Virus record (IMG/VR): IMGVR_UViG_3300028653_000022
Coordinates: 1 to 50,109 of that record
Reading direction: 5' to 3' (one strand)
Source: a virus
DNA length: 50,109 nucleotides
In this document: in pieces, positions 29,624 to 38,326 of the stretch
Numbering within the stretch: the first letter of the stretch is position 1
Layout of the letters: each line of letters begins with the position of its first letter
Translations under genes and position numbers: made by a program
The notes under the pieces: generated by a model
Seen by the model: only the letters and a program-made list of their open reading frames with translations
Told to the model about the DNA's origin: nothing
Database searches by the model: none

Positions 29624-31747
29624 ATGAGCGACTTTAGCGATACGAATGAAGATGCGCAAGACAACTCGAGACCGAACGAACCTGCGTTCGGCGTGAGCGT
29701 GAGCGACGAGGTGAAGCAAGAGATAATTGCGTATCTTCTCGATGAGCTGGAAGCGGCCGAGAGCGGAAGAGCGGCGAGAGCAAAGAAGTGGATCAAGTGG
29801 AGACGGCAGAGAGAGGCGGATGCGGAGAGCGCATCTGGAGAGCACATACTTGATAATGCGAGCAGGATACAGCCTCCGCTCACGCAGATTCACGCGCAAG
29901 CGGCGTACTCGAAAGTAAAAGGATATTACGACACAACGAAACCTTGGTTCTGGCAGGTGAGAAGCTCGAGCGATAGTGCGAACGACCATAGCGACGCGAA
30001 GCTTATTACGAAGTATTTAGGCCTGCTTTCTAACTCAGCTATGGACTTGAACATAGAACGAGTGAAGAGAGTAGTCTCTGACGAGGCGACGTTTATGGGC
30101 TTGCTTATGGTTAAGGTCGTCTGGGACACGCTCGAGTGGAAGTTCAAGTCGGACGACGGAAGCACGGGAGTTCCACAAACGGAGACTATGGTCTTTCACG
30201 ACGGCCCGAGTATCATTCCTATTTCTCAAGAGGATACGTACTATCCTCCGTTTTGGGATGAGATTCAGAGAATGCCCTGGATAGCGCATGAGTTGCACTA
30301 TCCGTTGCATGAGTTGGAGAATCGAATCGCTGACGGATATTACCTCGAGCCTGAGGATGATCGGGGAAATCCGATTGATCCGAAGACGTGGCTCAGGACG
30401 GATTTTACGGAAAGTGAAATGGCAAGCGAGAAGCTTAGGGGATTCTCGAGCCGCTCGCCGAAGACGATCGATCTTATGGAGATTCATTTCTTCTGGGATG
30501 TGGATAACGACGGGACTTGGGAAGACATGATCTGGACGATTCATATCAAGTCCAAGACGGTCTTGAGAATGGTGTTCAACTCGATTGCGGCACGAGAGTT
30601 CGAAAGCTTCGGCTTCATTCCGAGAAGCTTCATGCTAGAGTCACGAGGAGTCGGGCAGATTTGCGAGAGTCTGCAAGACGAGGTCTCAGGAACGCATAGA
30701 CTGAGAAACGATGGAATGAAGCTGGCAACGATAAAGATGCTAGCGATGAGAAGACAGGTCTTGAGAGAAAATAAAAATACGATCTACCAAGGAAAGGTCT
30801 GGATCACGGACAATCCGAAAGAGGACATGCAGGCGATCGCGCTAGGCGAGGTGCCTCAGTCGAGCTTGGAAAGCGAGAACATGATCTGGACGCTGACCGC
30901 GCAAGCGGTTGGCCTTTCGAGCGTGGATCGAGGATTTTCAGACCCGACTCTGGGAACGAGAGATACGTTCAAAGGGCAACAGCTTAGGCTTCAACAATCG
31001 GAAAATATTATGTCGACGATTATCGAGTCGACAAGCGAAAGCTGGGCAAGGGTAGGAATGCTCGTGTTCTTTCAGCTCGTGAGAAATGCGAGCCGAGTGA
31101 TATGGAATGAGAAGCAGCTTCAACGTCTGACGAACGATGAGATAGATCAATTGGAAAAAATACTCTCTATGCCTATGAGCGAGGTGCCGAGAAGATTGAA
31201 GTTTGAGATATATACGACTGATGTAGAGAATAGCTACGAGGCAAGACGAGACACGATCATGCAGCTCATGCAGTTGACATTTCAAGCTCAACCGCAGCTC
31301 GTTCAGCTTTCGCAAGCGATATTCGGCCCTCAAGGGATGCAGATGAAGCAGCAGGCCCCAGAGGCGTGGAATCAGCTTCTGGAGATTTACGTGGGAAGCG
31401 TAAATCTGCTTAAAGAGGCGTATGTCTTCGCGGATTTCAACGAGAGCGAGAACTATCTTCAGGACGTGGGTAAATGGCAAAAGCTCATCGAGATGATGAG
31501 GACGACGAATGCCCAGCAGCTCTCGGCGATTAATGCCGCTGGGCAAGCGCAGCAAGGAGCGATGAATGGAGGACAGCCAGGACAAGCAGGACAGCCTGGA
31601 CAGCCGGGGCAACCAATGGGATCTGGGCCAGGAGTACAGACCCAGCTTGGCCCGCCTGCTATCGGAGCCGGAGCCCCTGTCTTCGGAGCCCAGCCCACAG
31701 CAAACGCAGGAACGGGCGTTCCTCCAGCGAATGGCGGAGCTAGCTAG
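29624..31747 (+). CDS. Portal (head-tail connector) protein
   Basis: A 707-residue protein starting MSDFSDTNEDAQDN with AAGGAG upstream. Position directly after the terminase, size and pattern fit podovirus portal proteins: an N-terminal helical region, a central QVRSSSDSANDHSDAKLITK segment, and a long helical crown. The C-terminal 80 residues are Gly/Gln/Pro-rich (GQPGQAGQPGQPGQP) and probably flexible. It forms the dodecameric gate for DNA packaging and ejection. The last 182 bases are shared with another frame. Confidence 0.85.
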   Translation: MSDFSDTNEDAQDNSRPNEPAFGVSVSDEVKQEIIAYLLDELEAAESGRAARAKKWIKWRRQREADAESASGEHILDNASRIQPPLTQIHAQAAYSKVKGYYDTTKPWFWQVRSSSDSANDHSDAKLITKYLGLLSNSAMDLNIERVKRVVSDEATFMGLLMVKVVWDTLEWKFKSDDGSTGVPQTETMVFHDGPSIIPISQEDTYYPPFWDEIQRMPWIAHELHYPLHELENRIADGYYLEPEDDRGNPIDPKTWLRTDFTESEMASEKLRGFSSRSPKTIDLMEIHFFWDVDNDGTWEDMIWTIHIKSKTVLRMVFNSIAAREFESFGFIPRSFMLESRGVGQICESLQDEVSGTHRLRNDGMKLATIKMLAMRRQVLRENKNTIYQGKVWITDNPKEDMQAIALGEVPQSSLESENMIWTLTAQAVGLSSVDRGFSDPTLGTRDTFKGQQLRLQQSENIMSTIIESTSESWARVGMLVFFQLVRNASRVIWNEKQLQRLTNDEIDQLEKILSMPMSEVPRRLKFEIYTTDVENSYEARRDTIMQLMQLTFQAQPQLVQLSQAIFGPQGMQMKQQAPEAWNQLLEIYVGSVNLLKEAYVFADFNESENYLQDVGKWQKLIEMMRTTNAQQLSAINAAGQAQQGAMNGGQPGQAGQPGQPGQPMGSGPGVQTQLGPPAIGAGAPVFGAQPTANAGTGVPPANGGAS

Positions 31748-31952
31748 AGGGCTGATTTCTAGCGAGTATTGGGAGCTGGTGAGCTTGGTCTTGATCGAAG
31801 GACTTGAGGACGCGAAGGGCGCTTTGGAGAATGAGGCTACGGATGATAAGAGGATACGGGTATGTCAGGGAGAAGCGAAGGCTTACCGAGACGCATACAA
31901 CTACGTAGTCCGATTGTCGAAGTACAGCCCGGAGGAAACCGATGGCAAATGA
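31566..31952 (+). CDS. Hypothetical 128-aa protein overlapping the portal 3' end
   Basis: The well-formed part is MAELARGLISSEYWELVSLV through the C-terminal helix KAYRDAYNYVVRLSKYSPEE, from 31731. The ATG at 31566 has AAGGAG six bases upstream and is the best start, which makes the N-terminal 55 residues a second reading of the portal's low-complexity tail. It resembles short helical proteins found after portals in related phages. Function unknown. Confidence 0.55.
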   Translation: MEDSQDKQDSLDSRGNQWDLGQEYRPSLARLLSEPEPLSSEPSPQQTQERAFLQRMAELARGLISSEYWELVSLVLIEGLEDAKGALENEATDDKRIRVCQGEAKAYRDAYNYVVRLSKYSPEETDGK

Positions 31953-32745
31953 AGTAGAAAACGAGCCTGAAGAAGAAGCCCAGGAAGAGATTGAGGTCGT
32001 CGTTGGAGACGTGAAAGAAGAAGCCCCGGCGACTAATGTCACGCTTACCTCGGAAGAGTTCGCTGCGCTTAAGGCTTCAGGCGACAGCGCTAAGGCGCTT
32101 CAGCTGGGCTTGGAAGGCCTGTCTTCGAAGCTCGTTCCTCAAGCTCAGGCTCCCGCGGTAAATGCCCCAACGGAAACACCTGAGGAGTATTACGCAGCTC
32201 ATGCCGATGATCTGTTCGACAAGGACAAGGGAGGAAAAGTCCTTGCCGAGTACTCGAAGCGGGTCATGGAGAGAGAGTACGGGCCCATGTTCTCGAACGT
32301 CAGCGCTCAGCTCGTGGCGACAAGGAAAGAGCTGCTTGAAACTCGCGATCCGATGTATAAGAAGTACTCGAGCGAAGTGGAAGCACTTGTGAAGAGTCTT
32401 CCGGCGAGCGCTCAGCTCCAGCCGGATATCTACGAACGAGCGTGGCAGAACGTCAGGCAGAAACATCAGCCTGAGATTGAAGAGGAAAGCGTCAATGCTC
32501 GAGTGGAGGCGGCGGTAGAGAAGAAGCTCAAGGAGCTTGGAATCGACTCAAAAGCGACGAAGGGAAACGAAAGGCCTCCGGCGTATGCCAATTCAGCGGC
32601 AAGAAGCGGCGGGAGCGCTCCAGGATCGTCGAAAAGGACAGTGAGACTGCCGGATGAGCAGACGAGAGTGAAGCTCGAACGAGAGGCCCTGAGAAAGGGG
32701 CTTGACTTCAACGACCTGCTTAGGTCGAAAGGATATGTAGACTAA
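31942..32745 (+). CDS. Scaffolding protein candidate
   Basis: A 267-residue, highly acidic, helical protein with GGAGG upstream. The acidic N-terminus (VENEPEEEAQEEIEVVVGD), Ala/Gln-rich centre and basic C-terminus (GSSKRTVRLPDEQTRVKL) are the usual features of scaffolds that template procapsid assembly. Its position between portal and capsid genes agrees. The stop overlaps the next ATG (TAATG). Confidence 0.6.
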   Translation: MANEVENEPEEEAQEEIEVVVGDVKEEAPATNVTLTSEEFAALKASGDSAKALQLGLEGLSSKLVPQAQAPAVNAPTETPEEYYAAHADDLFDKDKGGKVLAEYSKRVMEREYGPMFSNVSAQLVATRKELLETRDPMYKKYSSEVEALVKSLPASAQLQPDIYERAWQNVRQKHQPEIEEESVNARVEAAVEKKLKELGIDSKATKGNERPPAYANSAARSGGSAPGSSKRTVRLPDEQTRVKLEREALRKGLDFNDLLRSKGYVD

Positions 32746-33578
32746 TGGCAAAGACAACGAAAACTAAGGTTCAGGAGAAGCCCGCTAAGGAAGCTCGAGC
32801 GATAGTGACGGAAATACCGTCCGAGGACTCGAAGCTCAAACAAGTGTTTAAGGTCATCGAGCTTACGAGCGAAGAAGAAATCCTGAAGTACGATACGACT
32901 CCAGGGGTAGAGCTTGAGTTCGACCCGGTTCAGTTCAAGAAGCTGGATGACAGCTTCGTGGCGATTCTGAGACCGAGCGCTCAGAAAGCGTACTGGCTCG
33001 CGAAGGCGGAGTTCGAGTCGAGAGTGAAGCTCGCCAACCGGGCGCTGTTTGAGACTCCGACAGCGGTCGACCCAATGACGAAACTGCTCGACGGTCCGCA
33101 CGGAAGATCGAATCCGCTCGTGCGGGATCAGGAGGAGGTGACGAAGTTGCTTCCGGGGTATTACGTCACATGGAGAGTCGAAGGTGGTCAGGGAGACCTG
33201 GAACAGGCCCTCGCGTCGGGATTTCGTGTCATCAGGCGTCCGAAAGACGCGAGTGAGAAGAAGCTCAGTCCGCTCGAATGGAGTGGAGATCGGTGGACGA
33301 TCAGAGATGGGACCGTCGATCCGATCAGCAGGGACGAAATCTACAACGTCCTCGTCGTCATTCGAGAAGGAGCATGGAAAGATAACCTCACCGCGATGAG
33401 CATGGTGAGCCACAATGCGTATGCGGCGAATAAACAGCAGTTCGTGGAAGGAATCGATAACATTTCACGAGATGCTTCGAGCGCGAAAGAGCGCATTCAG
33501 ATTTCCGACCTTGACGAGATGCATGTCGAGGAACATACTATAGTACAAGATGGTAAACGGATTCATGTGAATCCGTAA
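32745..33578 (+). CDS. Hypothetical structural-module protein (277 aa)
   Basis: Lys-rich N-terminus, then a beta-rich body (ELEFDPVQFKKLDDSFVAIL, YYVTWRVEGGQGDLEQAL) and a helical tail. It sits between the scaffold candidate and the capsid decoration gene, so a role in head assembly is likely. A perfect 9-bp hairpin covers its last codons and stop. Confidence 0.5.
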   Translation: MAKTTKTKVQEKPAKEARAIVTEIPSEDSKLKQVFKVIELTSEEEILKYDTTPGVELEFDPVQFKKLDDSFVAILRPSAQKAYWLAKAEFESRVKLANRALFETPTAVDPMTKLLDGPHGRSNPLVRDQEEVTKLLPGYYVTWRVEGGQGDLEQALASGFRVIRRPKDASEKKLSPLEWSGDRWTIRDGTVDPISRDEIYNVLVVIREGAWKDNLTAMSMVSHNAYAANKQQFVEGIDNISRDASSAKERIQISDLDEMHVEEHTIVQDGKRIHVNP

Positions 33579-33611
33579 GTATAGGTAATCAGGCAACCTT
33601 TAATAGCCTGA
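33557..33611 (+). promoter_or_regulatory. Tandem hairpins between the scaffold region and the capsid genes
   Basis: ACGGATTCA/TGAATCCGT (33557-33576) overlaps the stop codon of the previous gene, and TCAGGC/GCCTGA (33589-33611) follows. There is no U-tract. They may stabilise or process the capsid mRNA or tune read-through from the scaffold genes. Confidence 0.4.
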
Positions 33612-33626
33612 AAGGACGTTGGAGGA

Positions 33627-34124
33627 ATGGCTAACACAAACGCTCCCTATGGATTCCGCCTGTGGTCGCGACTGACGGCAGGCAACGGCGGGAGCGTCAT
33701 GTCTCCCGTTCAGCTCAAGGTTGCGTCGGCGACGGTGCTCGCGGTAGGCGATCCTGTGAAATCGGTGGCGGGAGTAGGCTCTCGCGCTGCGACGACCAAT
33801 GCGATCTACGGGATTTGCAACTCGCCTGTTCCGGGATGGAATGAGACGGCGACGGCGGTTCACTATCCCGACATCATCCCCGCGGATGATGAGAGCGTGT
33901 TCCGCGCACAGAGCATCGGCTCGGTCAACGCGACCGTAGGCTATTGCGGGCTTCCCACGAAGTACCGTATCGGAGGCGCGACCTCGGGCTATACCGGGAT
34001 CGACCTATCGCACACGACAGGCGGCGTTCTCACAGTCATCGGCCTCGCCCCTGGGTCCGCGTATGGCACCTATGCCGAGCTGCTCGTCATGGTAGCTCGC
34101 GGCGCCTTCGTCGGGCAGATATAA
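33627..34124 (+). CDS. Capsid decoration/head protein
   Basis: A 165-residue, Gly/Ala/Ser-rich beta protein starting MANTNAPYGFRLWSRLTAGNG. The opening ANTNAPYGFR and the GDPVKS element are typical of small head proteins encoded just before podovirus capsid genes, where they act as decoration or head-stabilising proteins. It is followed 12 bases later by the capsid gene and shares its higher G+C codon use. Confidence 0.65.
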   Translation: MANTNAPYGFRLWSRLTAGNGGSVMSPVQLKVASATVLAVGDPVKSVAGVGSRAATTNAIYGICNSPVPGWNETATAVHYPDIIPADDESVFRAQSIGSVNATVGYCGLPTKYRIGGATSGYTGIDLSHTTGGVLTVIGLAPGSAYGTYAELLVMVARGAFVGQI

Positions 34125-34136
34125 GGAGTAGCAGCT

Positions 34137-35036
34137 ATGGCAATAATGTCTGCTGCAAGGCTATCGCAACTCTGGGAGAAAGACCTAACCCGCGAGTTCT
34201 TCGACGAGTACGAGCGCTGGCCTTCGATTCTCACCGACGTGGTCCACGTAACGAACAACGATTCGGATCACTACATCAAGGAAGGCCTGATGACGAGCCT
34301 GGGTGCTGCCCCGGCGGTGCAAGACGGGCAGGCCTTCCCCTTCGACGCCTTCTACCAGGGTCCGGAGAAGATCGTCTACTTCAACGAGTACGGGCTCGCC
34401 GTTCAGGCGACTCGCGTTATGATGGAGGACGATCGCCAGGACATCATGAAGCAGATCGCGAGGGAGCAAGCGAAGGCGATGGCCTATACCATCGAGCTTC
34501 AGGGCTGGGATTTAATCAATTCCGGCTTCGGCCTGACTCGCGTCGGCCTCGATTCCGCGGCCCTCTTCTCCGCCAGCCATCCGGCCTACGGGCCCGGTGG
34601 TTCGACCCAGTCGAACCTGCTCACCGGAAGCCTTTCGAAACTCAACCTTCAGGCTGCGATCGACAAGTTCGCGAACCTCACGAACGAGCGCGGGATTCCC
34701 ATCTACGCTATGCCGCCTTTCCTTCTCACGATCCATCCGCAGAACAGGTGGATGGCCGAGATTCTCGGCGGCAGCGAGTACGACCCGGATTCCGCGGGCA
34801 ACGCCATCAACCCGGTGAAGGGGAAGTTTCAGTTCAAGATGGTCCCCTTCTTCACGAGCACTACCCAGTGGGCATTGTTCGACGAGCAGATGCACGACCT
34901 GCGGTGGATTTGGAGAAGGAAGATCAAGTACGAGCCCGCAGTCGACTTCATCACGGGGAACTGCCTGTGGAAGGCCCACATGCGAGCCCTCGCGACCTTC
35001 TTCCACTGGCGGGGTGCCGTCGGATCGGCGGGTTAA
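34137..35036 (+). CDS. Major capsid protein (HK97 fold)
   Basis: A 299-residue protein. The LFSASHPAYGPGGSTQSNLL loop, the FDAFYQGPEKIVYFNEYGLA strand region and the C-terminal KYEPAVDFITGNCLWKAHM region match phage capsid proteins of the HK97 fold with the Mu-gpT-like LF..HP signature. There is no N-terminal protease-cleavage delta domain, consistent with a separate scaffold. Codon use is more GC-rich than in neighbouring genes, as often seen for the most abundant virion protein. Confidence 0.88.
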   Translation: MAIMSAARLSQLWEKDLTREFFDEYERWPSILTDVVHVTNNDSDHYIKEGLMTSLGAAPAVQDGQAFPFDAFYQGPEKIVYFNEYGLAVQATRVMMEDDRQDIMKQIAREQAKAMAYTIELQGWDLINSGFGLTRVGLDSAALFSASHPAYGPGGSTQSNLLTGSLSKLNLQAAIDKFANLTNERGIPIYAMPPFLLTIHPQNRWMAEILGGSEYDPDSAGNAINPVKGKFQFKMVPFFTSTTQWALFDEQMHDLRWIWRRKIKYEPAVDFITGNCLWKAHMRALATFFHWRGAVGSAG

Positions 35037-35039
35037 GTC

Positions 35040-35444
35040 ATGGCAAGAGGCAAAACGATTGCCACCGGCACGACGAGCTTCGTCGGGAATCCGGACATCG
35101 GCGGCGTGCCGACCATGAAGGGCACCGGGACGAAGCTTGCGATCGGCTGGAACGGGGCAGGCGCGACGAGCGTAAGCTTCACGATGATAGGAGATATCCA
35201 GCCCAAGGGCGGGACGCCTCCGACTGGAAGCTCGTTCGGCACGGCCACGCCGCTCACGGACGTGATCCGCGAGGCGCTCCTCGTGAAGATCAGCGCGCCT
35301 GCTGCTCCGGTGGACGTAACCGACAAGGCCACGATCACCGGGGACAACACCGTGAAGCTCACGGGAATCACCGCGGCGAATGCCTCGAATGCCTACTTGT
35401 TCGTCGTCTTCGACGAGGCGGACAAGATGGGTGCGAAGCGGTAG
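35040..35444 (+). CDS. Small structural protein (134 aa)
   Basis: Gly/Thr/Ala-rich beta protein starting MARGKTIATGTTSFVGN, three bases after the capsid stop. Composition and position fit a second decoration or capsid-associated protein. No family recognised. Confidence 0.5.
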   Translation: MARGKTIATGTTSFVGNPDIGGVPTMKGTGTKLAIGWNGAGATSVSFTMIGDIQPKGGTPPTGSSFGTATPLTDVIREALLVKISAPAAPVDVTDKATITGDNTVKLTGITAANASNAYLFVVFDEADKMGAKR

Positions 35445-35456
35445 AGGACAGACGTA

Positions 35457-36020
35457 ATGGGCCAGCCTGAAGGCCAGGTCCAGTACTATACTCGGGAGCA
35501 GGTGCTAGGGAGTTCTTCCTTGGCATCTGTTCCCGTTGTTTCTAATGCGACTGATATCAGTTTCGATTCGAGAGATAACTCGATCAACAGCGTGACGACA
35601 GATTTTCTCGCTTTGCTTTACGCTCCAGGGATGCTTCTAGTGATCACGGGAAGCGTGAGAAATAATAAGACGCTTCTTATCAAGACAGTTACTCAGAGAA
35701 AAATGATCGTCATGGAAGACTCGATAGCTCCGGAAAGCGCGGGATCGAGCGTGTCGATCAACGGGGCTACGGTTCTCAGGGCTAACCAGGGAAATATCGA
35801 TGGGCCCAAGCTCGGCGAGAGACAGTACATCTGTACCGTGTGCAATCAGGCGTTTCCGGAATCGAAAATGCAGTATTTTAGAGGTAAGTGGTACTGCCAG
35901 CCGAACGGAGACTACAAGGATATCGCGTCGATTCTCAAGGTCGAATGGGCGAGAGGATACAGACCTGCGGGCTTTGGCACTAATGATGACCGGGTCGTTC
36001 CGCCGATAATTAAGGGGTAG
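35457..36020 (+). CDS. Structural protein with a zinc-finger-like C-terminal motif
   Basis: A 187-residue protein with AGAGGA upstream. The first 110 residues are beta-rich. CTVCNQAF followed by GKWYCQPN (about residues 127-153) gives a CxxC...C half site that probably binds zinc, perhaps with another residue. Position suggests a head completion or neck protein. Confidence 0.5.
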   Translation: MGQPEGQVQYYTREQVLGSSSLASVPVVSNATDISFDSRDNSINSVTTDFLALLYAPGMLLVITGSVRNNKTLLIKTVTQRKMIVMEDSIAPESAGSSVSINGATVLRANQGNIDGPKLGERQYICTVCNQAFPESKMQYFRGKWYCQPNGDYKDIASILKVEWARGYRPAGFGTNDDRVVPPIIKG

Positions 36021-36023
36021 ACT

Positions 36024-37130
36024 ATGTCGCAAACAATACCTGGCCTGCCTGTAGCCTCAGTCATAAGTTCTGTTGCGAAGCTGTGGATTAACGACCAAAG
36101 CGTCAATCCGAGTGATGAGAGCATGTCGATGCTTCAACTCGTGGGATTGCTTCAGAATAATACGGCGCTTCACACTGGAGACTCGCCTTTCACTCTTGGC
36201 ACTCAGATGCCTTCGATTTTCTCGATACTCACTTCTGGAAATCCATTCACGTTCAACCTTCCAATGGCGGTAGGCTCTGGGCTTCAGGTAGAAATCAAGA
36301 AGATAGATTCAGACGCAGGCTATGTCTCTATCGTTCCGAATAGCACCGATGTCATCGATGCGAATGGGAATCATCCGTACATCCTCGCGTATCAGTACCA
36401 ATCAGTAAAGCTCACCGATGTGGCTGTGGGATATTGGGAAGTATCTCTATCTGGAAAGAGAACTGTAGTTGGGATCAACTCAGGCTCGTATGTTATCAAT
36501 TCTTCTCCCGATTGCGAGTTTTTCATCAATTCCGCTTCAGCTATAACGCTTCCGGCGCATCCATTCACTGGGCAGAGGCTGACGTTCAAGAACGATGGTG
36601 CGTATACCGCAGTCATAAGCGCAAACTCAGGGCAGACGATCGGAGTGATGGGCTCGGCGAGCTTCTCTCTCTACGCTGCGGATGATTACGTGACGCTCGA
36701 GTTCGGAGGAACGAACTGGTTCGTGGTTGCGACCAATGGCCCTGTGGTTACGCTCAATCAGTCCGGAGATGTCACGACGACGAATCTCGTCGGATGGGTA
36801 GTGGTTGGAAATGGAACCACGATAGCGTCGCTCGCTCTAGGTATTTACGATATCGAAGCGGATTCGACGGTCTATGCTGCGGCTCAAGGACCGAACCTAG
36901 CTCTGGCTTTGGGCATTCTCATCGCAGGAGTGACGACGCTGGTTTCCAACTCGAGAACCGAAGGACAGATGAACGCTGGAGGTTATTATCCTATTCATCT
37001 AGGAGTGAAGGGCTATCAGCTCAGCGTAGCTGGAACGATCGAGCTTCTCTATGACTCGAGCAATACGAGCAATAAGATCATAGGCTCTGGAAACGACTTC
37101 TCACAGATCACGATAAGAAGAATCGGCTAA
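36024..37130 (+). CDS. Virion fiber/spike-like structural protein (368 aa)
   Basis: Ser/Thr/Asn-rich, strongly beta-forming sequence with several repeated strand-turn units (GYWEVSL, FINSASAITLPAHPFTGQRL, DDYVTLEFGGTNWFVVAT). The last is the type of stem seen in phage tail fibers and head fibers. The N-terminal 50 residues are helical and may attach to the particle. Receptor binding is possible but not shown. Confidence 0.5.
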   Translation: MSQTIPGLPVASVISSVAKLWINDQSVNPSDESMSMLQLVGLLQNNTALHTGDSPFTLGTQMPSIFSILTSGNPFTFNLPMAVGSGLQVEIKKIDSDAGYVSIVPNSTDVIDANGNHPYILAYQYQSVKLTDVAVGYWEVSLSGKRTVVGINSGSYVINSSPDCEFFINSASAITLPAHPFTGQRLTFKNDGAYTAVISANSGQTIGVMGSASFSLYAADDYVTLEFGGTNWFVVATNGPVVTLNQSGDVTTTNLVGWVVVGNGTTIASLALGIYDIEADSTVYAAAQGPNLALALGILIAGVTTLVSNSRTEGQMNAGGYYPIHLGVKGYQLSVAGTIELLYDSSNTSNKIIGSGNDFSQITIRRIG

Positions 37131-37142
37131 TGGGAGCGCAGC

Positions 37143-37424
37143 ATGAATTGGGAAGGCATCACAGCCATCGTCGCGTGCGGTGGGCTTCTGTTTACGATTG
37201 TGGGATTCGCGGTCACTATAGGCAAGCTTGTGGCTAGGTTCGAGGTTCTGGAGAATCGAGTGTGCGAGGACAGGGATCATAACTCTGACCAGCACAAGGA
37301 GTTTTATACGACTGTGCGAAGCGTCGAAGGTCTTCAAGTGTCTCTTACGGCATTAGGAAAAAACGTAGATGAGGTGAAAGCGGCCGTAGTCGAGATACAT
37401 ACGCTTCTGCTTAGGAGACCGTAA
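37143..37424 (+). CDS. Holin-like protein with one transmembrane segment and coiled coil
   Basis: A 93-residue protein with GGGAG upstream: an N-terminal membrane span (ITAIVACGGLLFTIVGFAVTI) and a charged coiled coil. The layout recalls XhlA-type holin-associated proteins or i-spanins. The stop overlaps the next start (TAATG), coupling it to the DUF5675-like gene, so the two may form a second lysis unit. Confidence 0.45.
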   Translation: MNWEGITAIVACGGLLFTIVGFAVTIGKLVARFEVLENRVCEDRDHNSDQHKEFYTTVRSVEGLQVSLTALGKNVDEVKAAVVEIHTLLLRRP

Positions 37425-37894
37425 TGAAGCTGAGTTGGAAAAGAGACGACGGAAAGCTCAGCTATAACGATGTCACTATCGATGTCGTTTGCGATGTGAG
37501 AAATGAGCTTAACGGAAGACGAGCGTTGTCTGAGAAAGTCGTCTATAGCGAGCTTCCGAATGGAGATAAGGGAGTGCCGTACATGCCCAGGCCTTTCCCA
37601 CTAGGCGTCTGGAATGTCGTCGCGGTAATTCCCAAGGAGAATCCATACGAGGCTCCGGAGTTCATTTCTACTGATGCGTGCCAGATACTCGACGTATGGT
37701 CGGTGGTCGATGGGCATTACGGAGATAAGACGGGAGACAATGTCGAGGATTATGGATATGGGCTTCACAATTCTACGAGTGCGACGACGCTAGGCTGTGG
37801 AAGAATAGTAAGCTCGAAAGATAGGGAAGATTTGAGCAAAGCGATAAAAACTGCGCTTCTTGCGAAAGAAGAAGTGATTCTGGAGGTGGTGTAA
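37424..37894 (+). CDS. DUF5675-like protein, candidate peptidoglycan-acting enzyme
   Basis: A 156-residue protein. The PRPFPLGVWNVVAVIP segment and GLHNSTSATTLGCGRIVSS (a His followed by T.GC) resemble the DUF5675/YkuD-like layout, where His and Cys form an L,D-transpeptidase-like active site. No other endolysin is visible in the window and a holin-like gene lies immediately upstream, so a lysis role is plausible. Similarity is limited to short motifs. Confidence 0.4.
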   Translation: MKLSWKRDDGKLSYNDVTIDVVCDVRNELNGRRALSEKVVYSELPNGDKGVPYMPRPFPLGVWNVVAVIPKENPYEAPEFISTDACQILDVWSVVDGHYGDKTGDNVEDYGYGLHNSTSATTLGCGRIVSSKDREDLSKAIKTALLAKEEVILEVV

Positions 37895-38185
37895 ATGGGT
37901 GCTGTAGTTCCGACCAATGGTTTCATGCGAATGGCGAATACGGACGTGTACACGGACCCGTCGCCATATAAGGAGCTTCAGATCAGGGCGATCAGCTGGG
38001 TCGGAGCGACAGCAGCGGGAGAAGCGGCGATAACCGACGCCACGGGAGCTACGGTCTGTATGCTCTCCGTGCCTGCTGCGCACACGCAGGCCACGCTCGA
38101 CGGGCATTTCTGGCAAGATACTCGGCCCTGGCTCACGCCTATCACGGCGATCGTGCCCACGGGTAAGCTATTCATCGCGATATAG
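37895..38185 (+). CDS. Small structural protein (96 aa)
   Basis: Starts MGAVVPTNGFMRMANTDVYT right after the previous stop, with GGAGG ten bases upstream. Ala/Thr-rich beta protein, likely a minor virion component. No family recognised. Confidence 0.5.
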   Translation: MGAVVPTNGFMRMANTDVYTDPSPYKELQIRAISWVGATAAGEAAITDATGATVCMLSVPAAHTQATLDGHFWQDTRPWLTPITAIVPTGKLFIAI

Positions 38186-38194
38186 GAGGACAAG

Positions 38195-38326
38195 ATGGCG
38201 AAGAAGTGGCCTCAAGCGGTCGACGCGAAGAAAGTCGCCTCGGCGACGATGGCTGGCGGAGTGGCGGAGAAAAAGATCATCGTCGCGGATAACGCGAAGA
38301 AAGCCGCCAAGAAGGCGAAGAAATGA
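38195..38326 (+). CDS. Tiny very basic protein (43 aa)
   Basis: AGGAGG precedes the ATG. MAKKWPQAVDAKKVASATMA at the start and AKKAAKKAKK at the end give a histone-tail-like composition. Its stop overlaps the next start (ATGA). Possible DNA-binding or internal head protein. Confidence 0.5.
   Translation: MAKKWPQAVDAKKVASATMAGGVAEKKIIVADNAKKAAKKAKK

Noticed and set aside
33944-35470. A 508-codon Arg/His/Ser-rich open frame on the plus strand over the capsid gene
   Set aside because: It lies over the decoration and capsid genes in another frame, has the Arg-rich composition typical of off-frame reading of GC-rich codons, and has no ribosome site. The capsid frame is clearly the real one.
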